Notes: a model not told the origin generated them from the letters alone. Counted from the first letter of the stretch, positions 29,697-41,200 are shown. The stretch is 64,000 nt of DNA from Tildeniella nuda ZEHNDER 1965/U140 (GCA_019358895.1 JAHHIG010000018.1:1-64000), one strand, 5' to 3'. Numbers and translations: made by a program.

Positions 29697-30884
29697 CTAC
29701 CGACTAATCCGTACCAGCAAAACACCGCCAAACACCAGCCCAATCAGCGTCGGCAGCCATCCCGCCAAAAAGGAGGAAAGAATATCGAACTGGTAAAGGG
29801 CTTCGCAAATGCTGATGAAGAGATAGTAGGACACGATCAGCACCAGACTGATACCGAAGCTGGTACCGCGACCGACTCCTCGACGAGGCTGAGTGCCTAG
29901 AGTTGCGCCTACCAAACCAAAGACCAGACAGGCAAACGGAAACGCCATTTTTTGATCAATGCGTAGTGTCAGCTTACGGATTTCTTTCTGATTGCCTGTT
30001 TGACTGATAAGACTCAGATATTCTTGGATCTGGGCGATGTTCATTTCACCAGGGTCGAGCGATGTCTGGGCAATATCTAGCGGTGTGCGTGGAAGCTGAA
30101 TCTGCTGTTGGGTGAAGCGGATAATATTGCGATAAGAACCATCTGGCGCAACTACGTAAATGGTGCCATTGAAGAAGTCCCAGGTTTTCTGGTCAGTGTT
30201 CCAAAGAGCCGCTTCGGATGCCACGATTTGATTGAGTCCATTCTGTGAAAAATCAAGGATGGTCAAGCCTTTCATCTGCTTCCCATCAAACTGCTTGGCG
30301 TAAAAGATGCGAGACAGCACCCTTTCACGATCGCCATTTAGTTGTTTAACGTTTTGAAACTCTTGGTAAAGAATATTTTGTTCTCGAAATGATGGCTCCT
30401 TTTTGTTCAGGGCAGCATCGAGCGTATTGGATGCCTGACGGTTAGCAGCGGGAACGATCGCTTCATTAAACGCAAACGTAATGCCCGTGACAATCAAGCC
30501 CATGACGATCGCGGGCGCAATCAGTCGATAGATGCTCACCCCACAGCTCCGTAGCGCCACCAGTTCGCTATCGCTTGAAAGCCGACCATACACGGTCAAA
30601 CACGACAGCAGCATCGACATGGGAAACGACAAACCGATAAAATAGGGCAGCTTGAGCAGAAAAACCTGCACTGCAATAGAGATCGGTAACCCGGCTTCCG
30701 TCACCCGCCGCACGAGATCGAACAGCACGCCGATCGCCACACCAATGGACGAAAACGCACCTACTCCAAACAAAAACGGCATGATCAGTTCGCTAGCAAT
30801 ATAGCGATCCATGACCGAGAACAGTGAGGTGAGCCAACCAAACGGTTTCAAAGGCGGCGGACTGGTGGTGGAGATTGAAGCCAT
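29697..30884 (-). CDS. LptF/LptG-family permease
   Basis: MDRYIASELIMPFLFGVGAFSSIGVAIG...; YjgP/YjgQ-type topology. Confidence 0.88.
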   Translation of the reverse strand: MASISTTSPPPLKPFGWLTSLFSVMDRYIASELIMPFLFGVGAFSSIGVAIGVLFDLVRRVTEAGLPISIAVQVFLLKLPYFIGLSFPMSMLLSCLTVYGRLSSDSELVALRSCGVSIYRLIAPAIVMGLIVTGITFAFNEAIVPAANRQASNTLDAALNKKEPSFREQNILYQEFQNVKQLNGDRERVLSRIFYAKQFDGKQMKGLTILDFSQNGLNQIVASEAALWNTDQKTWDFFNGTIYVVAPDGSYRNIIRFTQQQIQLPRTPLDIAQTSLDPGEMNIAQIQEYLSLISQTGNQKEIRKLTLRIDQKMAFPFACLVFGLVGATLGTQPRRGVGRGTSFGISLVLIVSYYLFISICEALYQFDILSSFLAGWLPTLIGLVFGGVLLVRISR

Positions 30885-30892
30885 ACATTAGG

Positions 30893-30945
30893 GAGTGGGG
30901 AGTAGGGAGTAGGGAGTGGGGAGTAGGAAGTGGGGAGCAGCGGAG
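30893..30945. repeat. Purine-rich short tandem repeat (GGGAGTG/GGGAGTA)n
   Basis: gggagtggggagtagggagtagggagtggggagtagg. Confidence 0.8.
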
Positions 30946-31087
30946 CAAACAGAACTCAAAACTCGGTGAGAGGCGGAAGTCAGGAGTCAGGATTTACTTA
31001 AAGTGCCATCCTTCATTCCTTCACTTCCTCATCCCCTCACTCCACCGCGAAGCGGAAGCAAGCTACACTTCTTACTCCTCACCGCTT

Positions 31088-31849
31088 CTATGGTTGAAAA
31101 CTATCACCCAGATAATACTGTCGCACCAGCGGGTTGCTGTAGAGTTCTTCGGAGCTACCAGAAGCAAGAATTTGTCCATCGCGCATGATGTAAGCGCGAT
31201 CGGTTATTGCCAGAGTCTCTCGGACATTGTGATCAGTGATGAGTATGCCAATTTGACGATCGCGCAGTGCGGCTACAATTTGCTGAATTTCGGCAACGGC
31301 GATCGGGTCAACGCCAGCAAACGGTTCATCTAGGAGCAAAAACTTGGGACCGCTGCGTCCAGCCGCTAAGGCTCGTGCTAATTCAGTGCGCCGCCGTTCT
31401 CCACCAGAGACTTGAGACCCTTTGGTATGGGCAACTTTTTCGAGCCGAAATTCCTTCAGCAAATAGGTCAGCCGATCGTGCCATTCTTGCCGGGGAACCT
31501 GAGACTGTTCCATTACTAGTAGAATATTCTCCTGCACGGTCAAATACCGAAAAATGCTTGCCTCTTGCGCCAGATAGCCAATGCCCAACCGTGCCCGTCG
31601 ATGTAGTGGGAGTGCTGTAATTTCCGTATCGTTCAGCCAAACGCGCCCTTGATTTGGTTTTTCTAGCCCCGTCGCCATGTAAAACGTCGTCGTTTTGCCC
31701 GCTCCATTCGGACCCAATAGTCCTACAATCTCACCCTGAGAGACAGAAAGACTGACGCGGCTGACCACAACCCGCGCACCATAGGACTTATGAACATTCT
31801 CAAGCGCAATCTTCAACCGTCCACTCCTGGTCGTGCTGGGCAAGAACAA
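31088..31849 (-). CDS. lptB: LptB-type LPS export ABC transporter ATP-binding protein
   Basis: GLLGPNGAGKTTTFYM, VSGGERRRTELARALA, LLLDEPFAGVDPIAV. Confidence 0.93.
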   Translation of the reverse strand: MFLPSTTRSGRLKIALENVHKSYGARVVVSRVSLSVSQGEIVGLLGPNGAGKTTTFYMATGLEKPNQGRVWLNDTEITALPLHRRARLGIGYLAQEASIFRYLTVQENILLVMEQSQVPRQEWHDRLTYLLKEFRLEKVAHTKGSQVSGGERRRTELARALAAGRSGPKFLLLDEPFAGVDPIAVAEIQQIVAALRDRQIGILITDHNVRETLAITDRAYIMRDGQILASGSSEELYSNPLVRQYYLGDSFQP

Positions 31850-31888
31850 AGCTGACGACGATCTTATCGTGGATCAGCCGCCACTGTC

Positions 31889-32467
31889 TCAACGCGAACC
31901 TGGAGACGATGGGCTGGACAGCGGTGGTGCCAGATCGGGTTGTCTGCGCGGCAACACTGGCACAGCAGGCGTAAACTGTGGCTGTGGCGTGAATGGCGCA
32001 GAATTTGCAGTTGGGGCAGGTGTGGTTGTTGCCTCCGGAACGAGGTAAATCGACTCGACCTGCTTTGGTGCGTCTGGTAGCGCCACAAATTTACCTTCGT
32101 CGATTAAATAGGTAACTGTTTCACCTCTGAGGCTATTGCCTTGTTGCAAAACATACACATTCCCACTCAGCACAATCCGGCGTTCGCGGCTGAAGTATTG
32201 TGCCTGAGCCGACGTTGCCTGAATTTGTCGGGCGGGATAGTTGATCTGCACGTTGCCGCGTGCTGTGATCACGCCCGTTTTGGAGTTTGCCTCCTGTATA
32301 TCCGATCGCAGCGTGAGCGATCGACTGACCTCTTGCGCTTCAGTCGGCGTACTGAGCAAGAGATTCACCCCACTGTTTAGCAACAATGCGGTTGCCAACG
32401 CACCTGGAAGGACAGCTATCAGTTTGAGCAGCTTTAACGGAACAAGCAATCGAAGAGAAGACATCAT
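31889..32467 (-). CDS. lptA: LptA/OstA-like periplasmic protein
   Basis: RSDIQEANSKTGVITARGNVQINYPARQIQATSAQAQYFSRERRIVLSGNVYVLQQGNSLRGETVTYLIDEGKF. Confidence 0.85.
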   Translation of the reverse strand: MMSSLRLLVPLKLLKLIAVLPGALATALLLNSGVNLLLSTPTEAQEVSRSLTLRSDIQEANSKTGVITARGNVQINYPARQIQATSAQAQYFSRERRIVLSGNVYVLQQGNSLRGETVTYLIDEGKFVALPDAPKQVESIYLVPEATTTPAPTANSAPFTPQPQFTPAVPVLPRRQPDLAPPLSSPSSPGSR

Positions 32468-32681
32468 GGGGCAGAATACTCAGCGAGATGGCGAAGAATC
32501 AGATGACAGCGCTGGAAGATGCTTTAGTAGTTTACCCAATCTTGCTTCGGCTCAGGCGAATTCTTTTAGAAGGTATGACGGTTTAAAGATAGCGTCCTAG
32601 AGCCTGTAAGACGAGTAATCAGAGTGAAAAGTTGCGGGTCGATCGCCCACTTAAACGAAAGCAACCTCACTATAGCCACCA

Positions 32682-33128
32682 TCAACCGACTTTTTGCAGC
32701 GTTGGAAAAGCAAGTGACTGAAGTCGTTCACCGCCTGATACATTATCCTCTGCGGGTCTTATCCCCAGTTGCTGCATCACGACGCTTACCCGATCGGGTC
32801 CTGCCTCCTGAAGCGTGGTGAGAATCTGAAACGTCTGCGTCAAAAACTGCTCCACGTCGATCGCCGCGTAGATTGGCTGATAGCCCCGCAGCCGATTGAT
32901 GCCTTCACCCATCAAGAGAACCGCACCGCGCCAGTTTTGATTGCCCAGATGATAGAGCGCAACCGCCACTTGCAGAATACCCTGATAGAACTTTTTGTCT
33001 GGCTCAGTTGCTTCAATCCATAGCGCTTCTAACGTGTCATGACACGCATAAAACTCCCGCTGGTTAAATTGCTCAACTCCCTGCCAGAACTCATCTGGCA
33101 ATGTCTCATTTGATGATGCGTCGTTCAA
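32682..33128 (-). CDS. DUF309-family protein
   Basis: EQFNQREFYACHDTLEALWIEATEPDKKFYQGILQVAVALYHL. Confidence 0.88.
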   Translation of the reverse strand: MNDASSNETLPDEFWQGVEQFNQREFYACHDTLEALWIEATEPDKKFYQGILQVAVALYHLGNQNWRGAVLLMGEGINRLRGYQPIYAAIDVEQFLTQTFQILTTLQEAGPDRVSVVMQQLGIRPAEDNVSGGERLQSLAFPTLQKVG

Positions 33129-33340
33129 GATTGCTATCCAACGAAAGGCTTGTTAAACGGAAAGCGATTAGCGGTCAGCCGTCAGCCATGAAGGTAAGAG
33201 CTTTGTTCAGCGAAAATCCTTAGAATTCAGCCTTTGTGAGTATTTTAGCGATTTCGCTCGTTATTACCCAACAGGTTTAAGACTGTCAACTGACCGCTGA
33301 CCGCTGATAGCTGATCGCTGCCCGCCCCTTGCTTGCGACT

Positions 33341-34084
33341 CTAGCGTTGAATTGCGTGGATCGAGCTATCTTGCAGCAGTTTACGCTCGGTAGCATCGAT
33401 CGCCACGCTGGACAACAGAGACTGTCGCAGTGCTTGCAGTTGAGTGGCGCTGCTGGGTGGTGTAAAGGCAGTTTTTAGCACGTCGTACCACAGGTTTGCC
33501 TGAGCGTAGAGCTGAGCTTGATTCGAGCGATCGCGGGTTTGCGCCAACTGTTGTTTTAAGCCTGTTTGCATCGGTACGACATCGATGACAGCTTCGGCAA
33601 AAAGATTGCTAGAAGGGCGATTGGCATTGCACACCAGTTCGACCTGCCAGCGATAACGTTTACCAACCGTTAACTCAGGCAGAGCACCCGCAGCCGACAT
33701 GACCGTAATGCCAGACACGCTTCGCAGGCGATCGTCTTTGATTTCTTTCACCAGCTTAAAGCGATCGTTGTCCTGTTCATACAGCCTGAACTCGATCGGC
33801 AGAGATACCGCATCACGCACAAACCAGGCAAACGTAGGGCGCGTTGATACGGTCTGTCCCGCTTGCCCGCCTGGTGCCAACAAAATTAGTGCCGGTACGT
33901 TAGGCGCAACTGGTAGAGCACTCGTACCACAACCTCTGCCACCAGATGACCGACCACTGGTCGGTGCTGTATCGTCATCTGCTGCCACGGTTAACGCAGG
34001 CATGAGGCATAACCCCAAAACAATGCCAGCAACCAGCTTCGTAACGATTCGTTGCGTGAGAACCAATGCAACTTGATGCTTCAT
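33341..34084 (-). CDS. DUF928-family protein
   Basis: APGGQAGQTVSTRPTFAWFVRDAVSLPIEFRLYE...GKRYRWQVELVCN. Confidence 0.8.
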   Translation of the reverse strand: MKHQVALVLTQRIVTKLVAGIVLGLCLMPALTVAADDDTAPTSGRSSGGRGCGTSALPVAPNVPALILLAPGGQAGQTVSTRPTFAWFVRDAVSLPIEFRLYEQDNDRFKLVKEIKDDRLRSVSGITVMSAAGALPELTVGKRYRWQVELVCNANRPSSNLFAEAVIDVVPMQTGLKQQLAQTRDRSNQAQLYAQANLWYDVLKTAFTPPSSATQLQALRQSLLSSVAIDATERKLLQDSSIHAIQR

Positions 34085-34269
34085 GACTATCCAAAACGCT
34101 CCAACAACGCTAAGACTATTGAAGCCTGTTTAACGGACGCTTGATTGACTGAAACGGGTGAAAAAACTGCCACCAGGGTTTTGGGCTGCGCCAGACAAGC
34201 TCACAAACCATGCCGTGGGGCATGTGAGGGTGACGCTGAAAGCTGCCTCCAAGCGATCGCGCCAACTCT

Positions 34270-36072
34270 TTAGCCTGAGCCGTCCCCCGTCCTTCTCGTT
34301 CCTTCTCGTGTCGTTTTCAAAGCACTCGTAAGCAGACCATTATCAATCACTTGCAAAGCATACCAATTTTTGTCCCGCCGACAAATAACGTCTAGACAGC
34401 TAACGTTGATGGTGTGGTTGCCAACATTACACAAGGCTTCCTCCAGAAAAAGGCACAGATCCTGTTTTTGGTCAGTCGATAGGGGACACTCTTTGAGGGG
34501 TGTAAAGTCTGGCGGGATGAGGGTCAGGATGGAGGCAAACCCTGGCAGATCTCGCTTCAGGGTGTTTTCATAAACCTGATAGAGCAATTCATGAATGGGT
34601 GTTTGCGTGTAGCGCTGATCGCCTGTCACAAGTGCTTGTTGCATTGATTCGTAAACCGATCGCAATTCCTGGTTCAAATTTTGCAGCTGCGATCGCACTT
34701 TTTCGGCTGACAGATCGTCGAGGCTTCGCAGCATCGCTGCCAGCGTTTGCAGGGGACCGTTATGCACCGCATCGTATGTACGCTGAAGTGTCAGACTCCG
34801 CTGTTCTAACAGCAGTCGAGCATCACGGTCAAACAGCAATGTCGTTAAGCCTGCTGCACTTAACGCTAGTAGCGCAGGCACGACAGGAATCCACCAGCCG
34901 ATCGTGATGAGTCCGTAGCTCAGTGCGATCAAGCCAGCGCTACTCACTGCCAAACCTAAAAACGTTTTCCAGGGCGATTGCAGCAGCAAGCCCAGCACTA
35001 TACCAATGAGTCCCCAGACCACAATCCAAAGATATTCCACGCTTTTTGACCAGTTACGCAGCAGCGGACGGTGATCCAAAACGGCACTGATGATTTGACT
35101 GATCGAGTGAGCGTGATTCTCAACGCCATAGAGCAACTTGTAATCCTCACCGGTTGTGCCGATCGCATCGGTCAGCAAACTGCCCTTGGTCGCAACCGTA
35201 GTCACCGTATCATTCTGGCTGTTTGGGGCAGTCACACCCACTAAAACGATACGGTCACGAATCCACTCTGGCTGCACCCGCCCCTTCAGCACGTCTGTCA
35301 TCGAAACAGCCCGAAACGGGTTTGGGTGGCTGCGAAAGTTCAGCAGCATTTGGTTGCCGCCTGCCTTTGCCTGCACGTAGCCACCTGTACTAGCACGAAA
35401 GCGGGGTAGCTCGATCGACCCAAGGCGAATTGGATCGCTGGCACGGGTACCATGCCGAAACGTGGCTGCTTGAGTACGGAGATAGCGTGCTGCCAGTAGC
35501 AGTGATAGAGAGTACTTCACCTGACCAGAGCTAACCTTGCTAGCTAACAAGCAGCGCCGTAATTTGCCATCCGAGTCAATCACGATATCTGCCAGACCCA
35601 CCTGTGTATCGGGCAATTCTGGGGGCGGCTTGACCTTAAGCAGGGCAGATGAACCCACATCCGCTTCAATACCAATGAGGTTGGGGCTGTTTCTGAATAC
35701 CTGTGCCAGCTCAGCCCGATCGGGGTCTGTAGTCAGGTCACGAAACAGATCGAGACCGATCGCGGCAGGCTGATACTGCTGTAGGGTTCGTAGCAGTGCC
35801 GCTAACTCACGGTCTGGGATCGGGTATTTGCCCACCAGTCGAATATCTTCTTCAGTAATGCCGACGATCACCACTCGCGTGTCCGGTGCCTCCAGCGGGC
35901 GCGATCGCAGAAACTGATCAAAAGTAGCTAACTCTAAAAGTTGCAGCGAACCAGTGATGCGGGCGATCGCCACCAGCCCAATAACGACCAGCCCAGGCAG
36001 TATCCCCACGCGCCAAACCTTGGCATGAGGCTCAATTTGTTTCCAAAATCCAGCGTTCACTTTAATGTTCAT
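34270..36072 (-). pseudogene. CHASE2-domain NarL-type sensor histidine kinase, apparently frameshifted near the 3' end
   Basis: CHASE2 extracellular domain, 3 TMs, AVHNGPLQTLAAMLRSLDDLS (HisKA_3-like), start of HATPase. Frame lost at 34290-34309; the +1 frame continues EGRGTAQAKELARSLGGSF... to about 34116. Confidence 0.8.
34290..34309. repeat. Perfect 10-bp tandem duplication TCCTTCTCGT x2 in the kinase gene
   Basis: Read directly: cgtcccccg|tccttctcgt|tccttctcgt|gtcgtttt. Confidence 0.95.
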
Positions 36073-36219
36073 TCAAGTCAACAAGGGCTAAAGCTTGCTT
36101 CTCTCTTACTGAGTGATGTTCAAGCCAGTCGGTGACCAGACAATCAAAGACTAGCGTTACAGGTAGGTTCTACGGATGCAGGCAAACGCTTTGAAGCACC
36201 GTTCATCCCCTACCGATGC

Positions 36220-36891
36220 TTAGTTCAGTAGCCCCAGTTTTCGAGCCGCGATCGCAATCTGCATCCGTAAATCCTTGTCGGGTTCGTCGTAAATGCCCAA
36301 CGCATCCTGAAGTCTCACCCAGTAGTTTCGCACCGTGCGATCGCTCACCCGCATCCGATCGGCGATCGCTTTATCTGTCAGACCCTCCTGAAATTTCAGC
36401 GTGAGCACCTCTAACCACTTGCGGTCAAACTCAGAGCGGGAACGCAGTTCCGGTGGCAAGTAAATTGAGCCACGCAGCGCAAAATCCACCAGTCGTAGCA
36501 TCTCGCGGATGGGCAGCGACTTGTCCATCGCCGCAAAGCCACCTTCGTAGGCGTTAATCATTGGCTTCAGCTGCACCAGCGGCTTAATATTTGTACTCAG
36601 CACCATAATATTCGGTGCCAACTGACTCTCGATCAGCGTTTTGAGAAACTGAATGCCAACCTCAGCACTCGCGATCGCATAAGGCTTCTGAGGCACACTC
36701 AAGTCCAGCACTACTAACGTGGGATGATAATAGCCGATTTGCGTCTGAGCCGTTTGAATCTCTTGCGCCGTCAAAATTTCAGCAGTAGGATACGCTCGCT
36801 TTAAGGCAGGTACTGTACCTTCCAGAATCGCCTCGTGGTCATCAACCACCAAAAAAGTTTGAGTCGTGGCATCGGACGAACTTCGGCTCAT
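36220..36891 (-). CDS. Response regulator, REC + LuxR-type HTH (probable partner of the CHASE2 kinase)
   Basis: FLVVDDHEAILEGTVPAL, LVVLDLSVP, TDKAIADRMRVSDRTVRNYWVRLQDAL. Confidence 0.88.
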   Translation of the reverse strand: MSRSSSDATTQTFLVVDDHEAILEGTVPALKRAYPTAEILTAQEIQTAQTQIGYYHPTLVVLDLSVPQKPYAIASAEVGIQFLKTLIESQLAPNIMVLSTNIKPLVQLKPMINAYEGGFAAMDKSLPIREMLRLVDFALRGSIYLPPELRSRSEFDRKWLEVLTLKFQEGLTDKAIADRMRVSDRTVRNYWVRLQDALGIYDEPDKDLRMQIAIAARKLGLLN

Positions 36892-36978
36892 CGTTCACAC
36901 CTGCATGAATGAGATTGCTCCAAATTAATTGTAAGAAGGAAAAGTGGAGCTGACGCTAACGATGCACCAAAAAGTAAA

Positions 36979-37002
36979 AGTGGGCAGAAATTTCTGCCCA
37001 CT
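36979..37002 (-). terminator. Hairpin AGTGGGCAGAAATTTCTGCCCACT, terminator-like for the pilin gene
   Basis: Perfect 24-bp palindrome; minus strand continues TTTTACTTTTT. Confidence 0.65.
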
Positions 37003-37063
37003 CTATTAATCGTTGAATCGCACTAGATGCAAGTGAAAGCCATTCGGCTCAGTTGCTCACGAG

Positions 37064-37606
37064 TTACTTACCAAGATCCTGGAAGTTGGTGCCATCACAA
37101 GCGGGACCGACGTTCGCGGTAAAAGCAACCCCAGCAGGACTACCCGCTGCGGGCTTGACGGATTGGCAAAGGACAGCCAGGGTTGTTGCTTCCCCAGCCG
37201 TGGTGCCTGTGGTAAAGCCAACACCAACACCACCCGTGTGCGCTCTTAGCGTGGTGGTGAATTTAGGATAGGACAGGTTGGTCACTGCGGAGCTGGTTTG
37301 ACCGTTGATGGCGTAGGTGTAGTTGGTTGTATCGGTCTTGATGCCAAGACCCAGGATGGATACATCGCTAGAGAAGGTGTTCTTCTCCAGGTAGTAAGCC
37401 TGTTGTGAACGGTTCATAGAGCCGATGTACTGCTTGGATTCCGATTCCTTCGCTTTGTTTGCCTGGTTCAGGAAGGAAGGCAGCGCGATCGCAGACAAAA
37501 TACCGATGATGATGATAACAACCAGCAGTTCAATCAGGGTGAAGCCTTTTTCTTGCTTCTTGGCGATCAGGTGTTGCAGGAACTTAGCTTGGAAATCAGA
37601 TTTCAT
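37064..37606 (-). CDS. pilA: Type IV pilin-like protein (PilA)
   Basis: Prepilin motif EKGFTLIELLVVIIIIGILSAIALPSFLNQ. Confidence 0.93.
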   Translation of the reverse strand: MKSDFQAKFLQHLIAKKQEKGFTLIELLVVIIIIGILSAIALPSFLNQANKAKESESKQYIGSMNRSQQAYYLEKNTFSSDVSILGLGIKTDTTNYTYAINGQTSSAVTNLSYPKFTTTLRAHTGGVGVGFTTGTTAGEATTLAVLCQSVKPAAGSPAGVAFTANVGPACDGTNFQDLGK

Positions 37607-37883
37607 GAGAGGGTCTCCTTTTAGGTGCGGGGTCGTAGTTCTAACTCCTGAACCTAACGTACCCCTCCAACACCAACTTCATATCACCATCGACTATTTT
37701 TCTGAGAAAATGAGTTGAATGGCGGCTTTGCTCTGCTTTCCAAGCACGCTAGCAAGGGCTTTTAGTGAGACTTCTACAGCCACGTGCGCTCGTCCCCAAG
37801 CGATTTTCAGAAACGGAGCGCTCAAGAAACGATCGATCTCCTGTGGCGACGAATGGCGATCACCCCTAACGGCAGGAATTTTT

Positions 37884-38031
37884 GGCGTTGCTAAATCGAG
37901 GTATGAACCGCAAAATCCGCCCTCACCCTAACTCTCTCCCAAAGGTAGAGGAGACAGGACTTCTACCTCCCTTCTCCCTGGGGAGAAGGGCTGGGGATGA
38001 GGGTTAAATCATACTTGCCTTCAGCAACGCC
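37884..38031 (+). mobile_element. 148-bp MITE-like element with TIRs GGCGTTGCT/AGCAACGCC and 8-bp TSD GAATTTTT
   Basis: GAATTTTT at 37876-37883 and again at 38032-38039; GGCGTTGCT...AGCAACGCC ends; no ORF. Confidence 0.85.
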
Positions 38032-38283
38032 GAATTTTTCTCATCTCTTATCTGAATGCTCCGAAAGGAACGCTCTATTAATCGGCAGGATTCGGTTCGC
38101 GGGTCAGCGCTGTGCATGATTGCAGCAACTTGGGCAAGATGGAAGGGAGCGTTTTGGCGAAAAGACCTGTAAAACGATTATGGACGTTGCTACATAAAGG
38201 TATAAATTGCCCTCATCCCAAACCCTTCTCCCCGGGGAGAAAGGCTTAAATTGCTGCTAACCTGATTGATTTGAGTGAGCGAA

Positions 38284-41200
38284 ATGGACATTCAGCAGTT
38301 TATGGCACAGCTATCTCAGCTTGAGCAAGCTTGGCAAGCACCACTAGACTTGCTTGAACCGCAGCTTTATCAGTTACTGGAGCAAACGGGTGCGTTGACC
38401 AGTGCGCCAGTGCTACAGCTGCTCAATGCTGCTACTGGTGCCTTAGCACCAGGGGAAGTGTACTGCGAAGTAGGTTGCCAGCAAGGAGTCAACCTTATTG
38501 GTGCTTTGCGTCATCAGCCGCAGTGTATGGCTTATGCGGTTGAAGATACGGGCAACGCCAAGTTTGAAGCGGTGACTGATCGCCTGTTTGAGAATTTGAC
38601 TGCTTTCGGGCTAGAGGAACAGGTGCTTTTCTGTGGTCAATCCTGCGAAGAGTTTTTTGCTGAGTTAAAGGAAGCAGAGCTAAGCGATCGGATCGGTGTC
38701 TATGTTTACAGTGGCGAGACTGATTATCGATCGCAAATGCTGGGGCTAATGCTGGCACAGTCGTTTCTTGCCGATCAGTCACTCATACTCATCAGTCAAG
38801 GGGCGTTAGGCACTGTTCGACAAGCAACATGGGATTTTTTAGCCACCAATTTGCCAGCAAGACTGTTGCTTGATGCCTCAAGTGACACCGAAAGTCACCT
38901 GTTCAGGCAAGGTCTGTGTGCTCAAGGCTGGCTGATTTTAAGTTGGGATGCCAGCAATCCTCGTGCTCAGGATGAGTTTGACTGGCAGCAACATCGCGAT
39001 CGGGCTGTGATTGATGCCATTTACAATCTGCCTGTACACCCAAATTGGTCATACCTCGAAACCTTAGCTAAAGAAGCGGTACAACTGCATCTCGACGGTT
39101 GTTTAGCTGAAGCAGAACAGAAGTATCGAACACTTCTACAGTTTGAGCCTCAGAATGCTGAGATTTGGTTTCGTTTAGGTATGCTGTACCATTTGGCTGA
39201 AAACGACGAGGCAACGCTTGAAGTATTGCAGCAGTCGCTCACACTTCAACCAAATCACGCTTTAGCGCACCATGTCAGCGGTTTGGTGCTGGAACGAATG
39301 ATGCACACTGCGGAGGCGATCGCAGCCTATCAGCGGGCGCACACGCTAGATGCAACCTACATTGACACGCTCCATCGCCTGGGCGATCTTTTGCTTCAGA
39401 CTGGTGAAAGCAGTCAGGCAGAAGCGTTGTTTCAGCAGGCGATCGTCATTAAACCTAACGAATTTGGTGGGCATCTCCGTTTGGGCGATGCGCTCATGGC
39501 ACAGCAAAAGGCTGAACCCGCGATCGCCGCTTATCGTCAAGCGCTGTTGCACAAACAGCTTGATCCTGACATCCTACGGAAATTAGGTGAGGCGTATACT
39601 GCTGCTGGAGATCTGGCTAGTGCCCATAGCTTCTTTGCCCATTCGTTAAAGCGTGCTGGTAATCATGAAGCCGCGATCGAGGAATTTCGCGCTGCCTTTG
39701 CACTTACCGTGGGAACGCTGAGCGACTATTTCGCACTGAGCGAATGCTATCAGCTCTGTGGACAAATTGACGCGGCGATCGACTGCATCCGTAGTGCAGC
39801 AAACCTGGAACCAGACGATCCCCTCTTGAGGATTTTTCCACAAACAATCCTACCGCTGCTCTATCAAAACGTGGATGAGCTTGCCAGCTATTATCAGCGG
39901 TTTGAACAGGGTCTTAAAACTCTGCAACATCAGGTCGAGTTGACGGAGGTTCAACACGAGACCGTTAGCTTTACCAGCATTCTCATGCTCGGCACGTTTT
40001 ATCTGGCATATCAAGCAGTGAACGTTCGAGCATTGCAGTCAATTGATGGGCAATTATTACAGCGTGTCATGCGTGAGAGCTATCCAGATTGGTTAACGCC
40101 CCTAGCCATGCCGCCAATCCCGGCGACGGGCAAAATCCGAATCGGCTATCTTGCTGATTCAATGGGTGCAAACAGTATGTCGCGCTGGGCAGTGGGCTGG
40201 TTGCAACATCACGATCGCAGTCAATTTGAAATTTACTGCTACAACACTGGCTCTGCTAGCGATAGTGGCACAGAGTCATTTCACGCTCTAAGCGATGTGT
40301 ACCGTTCTATTCCCAATGATTTATCAGCAGTGAGTCAGCAGATTCTTGACGACAAGCTACATGTTTTGGTGTTTTTGGCGATCGGCACCCACAAGCCAAC
40401 GGCAATGATTGCCTGTCTGCAATTAGCGCCCGTGCAGTGTAGCACCTGGGGGCATCCTGTCACCTCTGGCATACCCACGATCGACTATTACCTCTCTGGC
40501 GCGTTGATTGAGCCAGAAAACGCCCAGGAGCATTACACAGAAACGCTCATTCGGCTCCCCAATCTTGGGATTAGCTATCCGCAGCCAATTATTCCAGCAC
40601 CGACGAAAACGCGTGCGGACTTTGGGATCAGCGCAGAGGCTGTACTCTATATCTCCTGCCAGTTCATCACTAAATATCTGCCGCAGCACGACTGTTTGTT
40701 TGTGGCGATCGCGCAACGCGTGCCCCAGGCAAAATTCGTTTTTATTGTGCGGTCAACAGGGACACTCCGCTGTAGCCCAAGCTTAGAACGGCAATTCCGT
40801 CAGCGGCTCCAGCAAGCGTTTCTGGTTGTCGGGCTGAATAGCGATGATCATTGTGTATTTCTACCAGGGCAAAGCTGGCAAGACTACACCAGTTTACTGC
40901 TGGATGCAGAGGTGTTTTTAGATACGCCTGATTTTTCGGGTGGACACACTACGTTCGACGCGATCGCCTGCAATTTGCCGATCGTCAGTCATGTTGGCGA
41001 GTTTATGCGAGGTCGTCAGTCGTTCGGGATGCTCACGATGATGGGTATCACCGAAACGATCGCTCAGGATGAAGCGGAGTACGTTGAAATTGCGGTACGC
41101 CTTGGTTTGGAGCCAGAGTGGAGACGAGCGATCGCGCAGCAAATGAGCGATCAGCAGCACTATCTTTTCGACGACACCGCTTGCGTGAAGGGACTGGAAC

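Noticed and set aside
36979-37002. Perfect palindrome as an operator
   Set aside because: Position just 3' of pilA and the T-rich run on the minus strand fit a terminator better.
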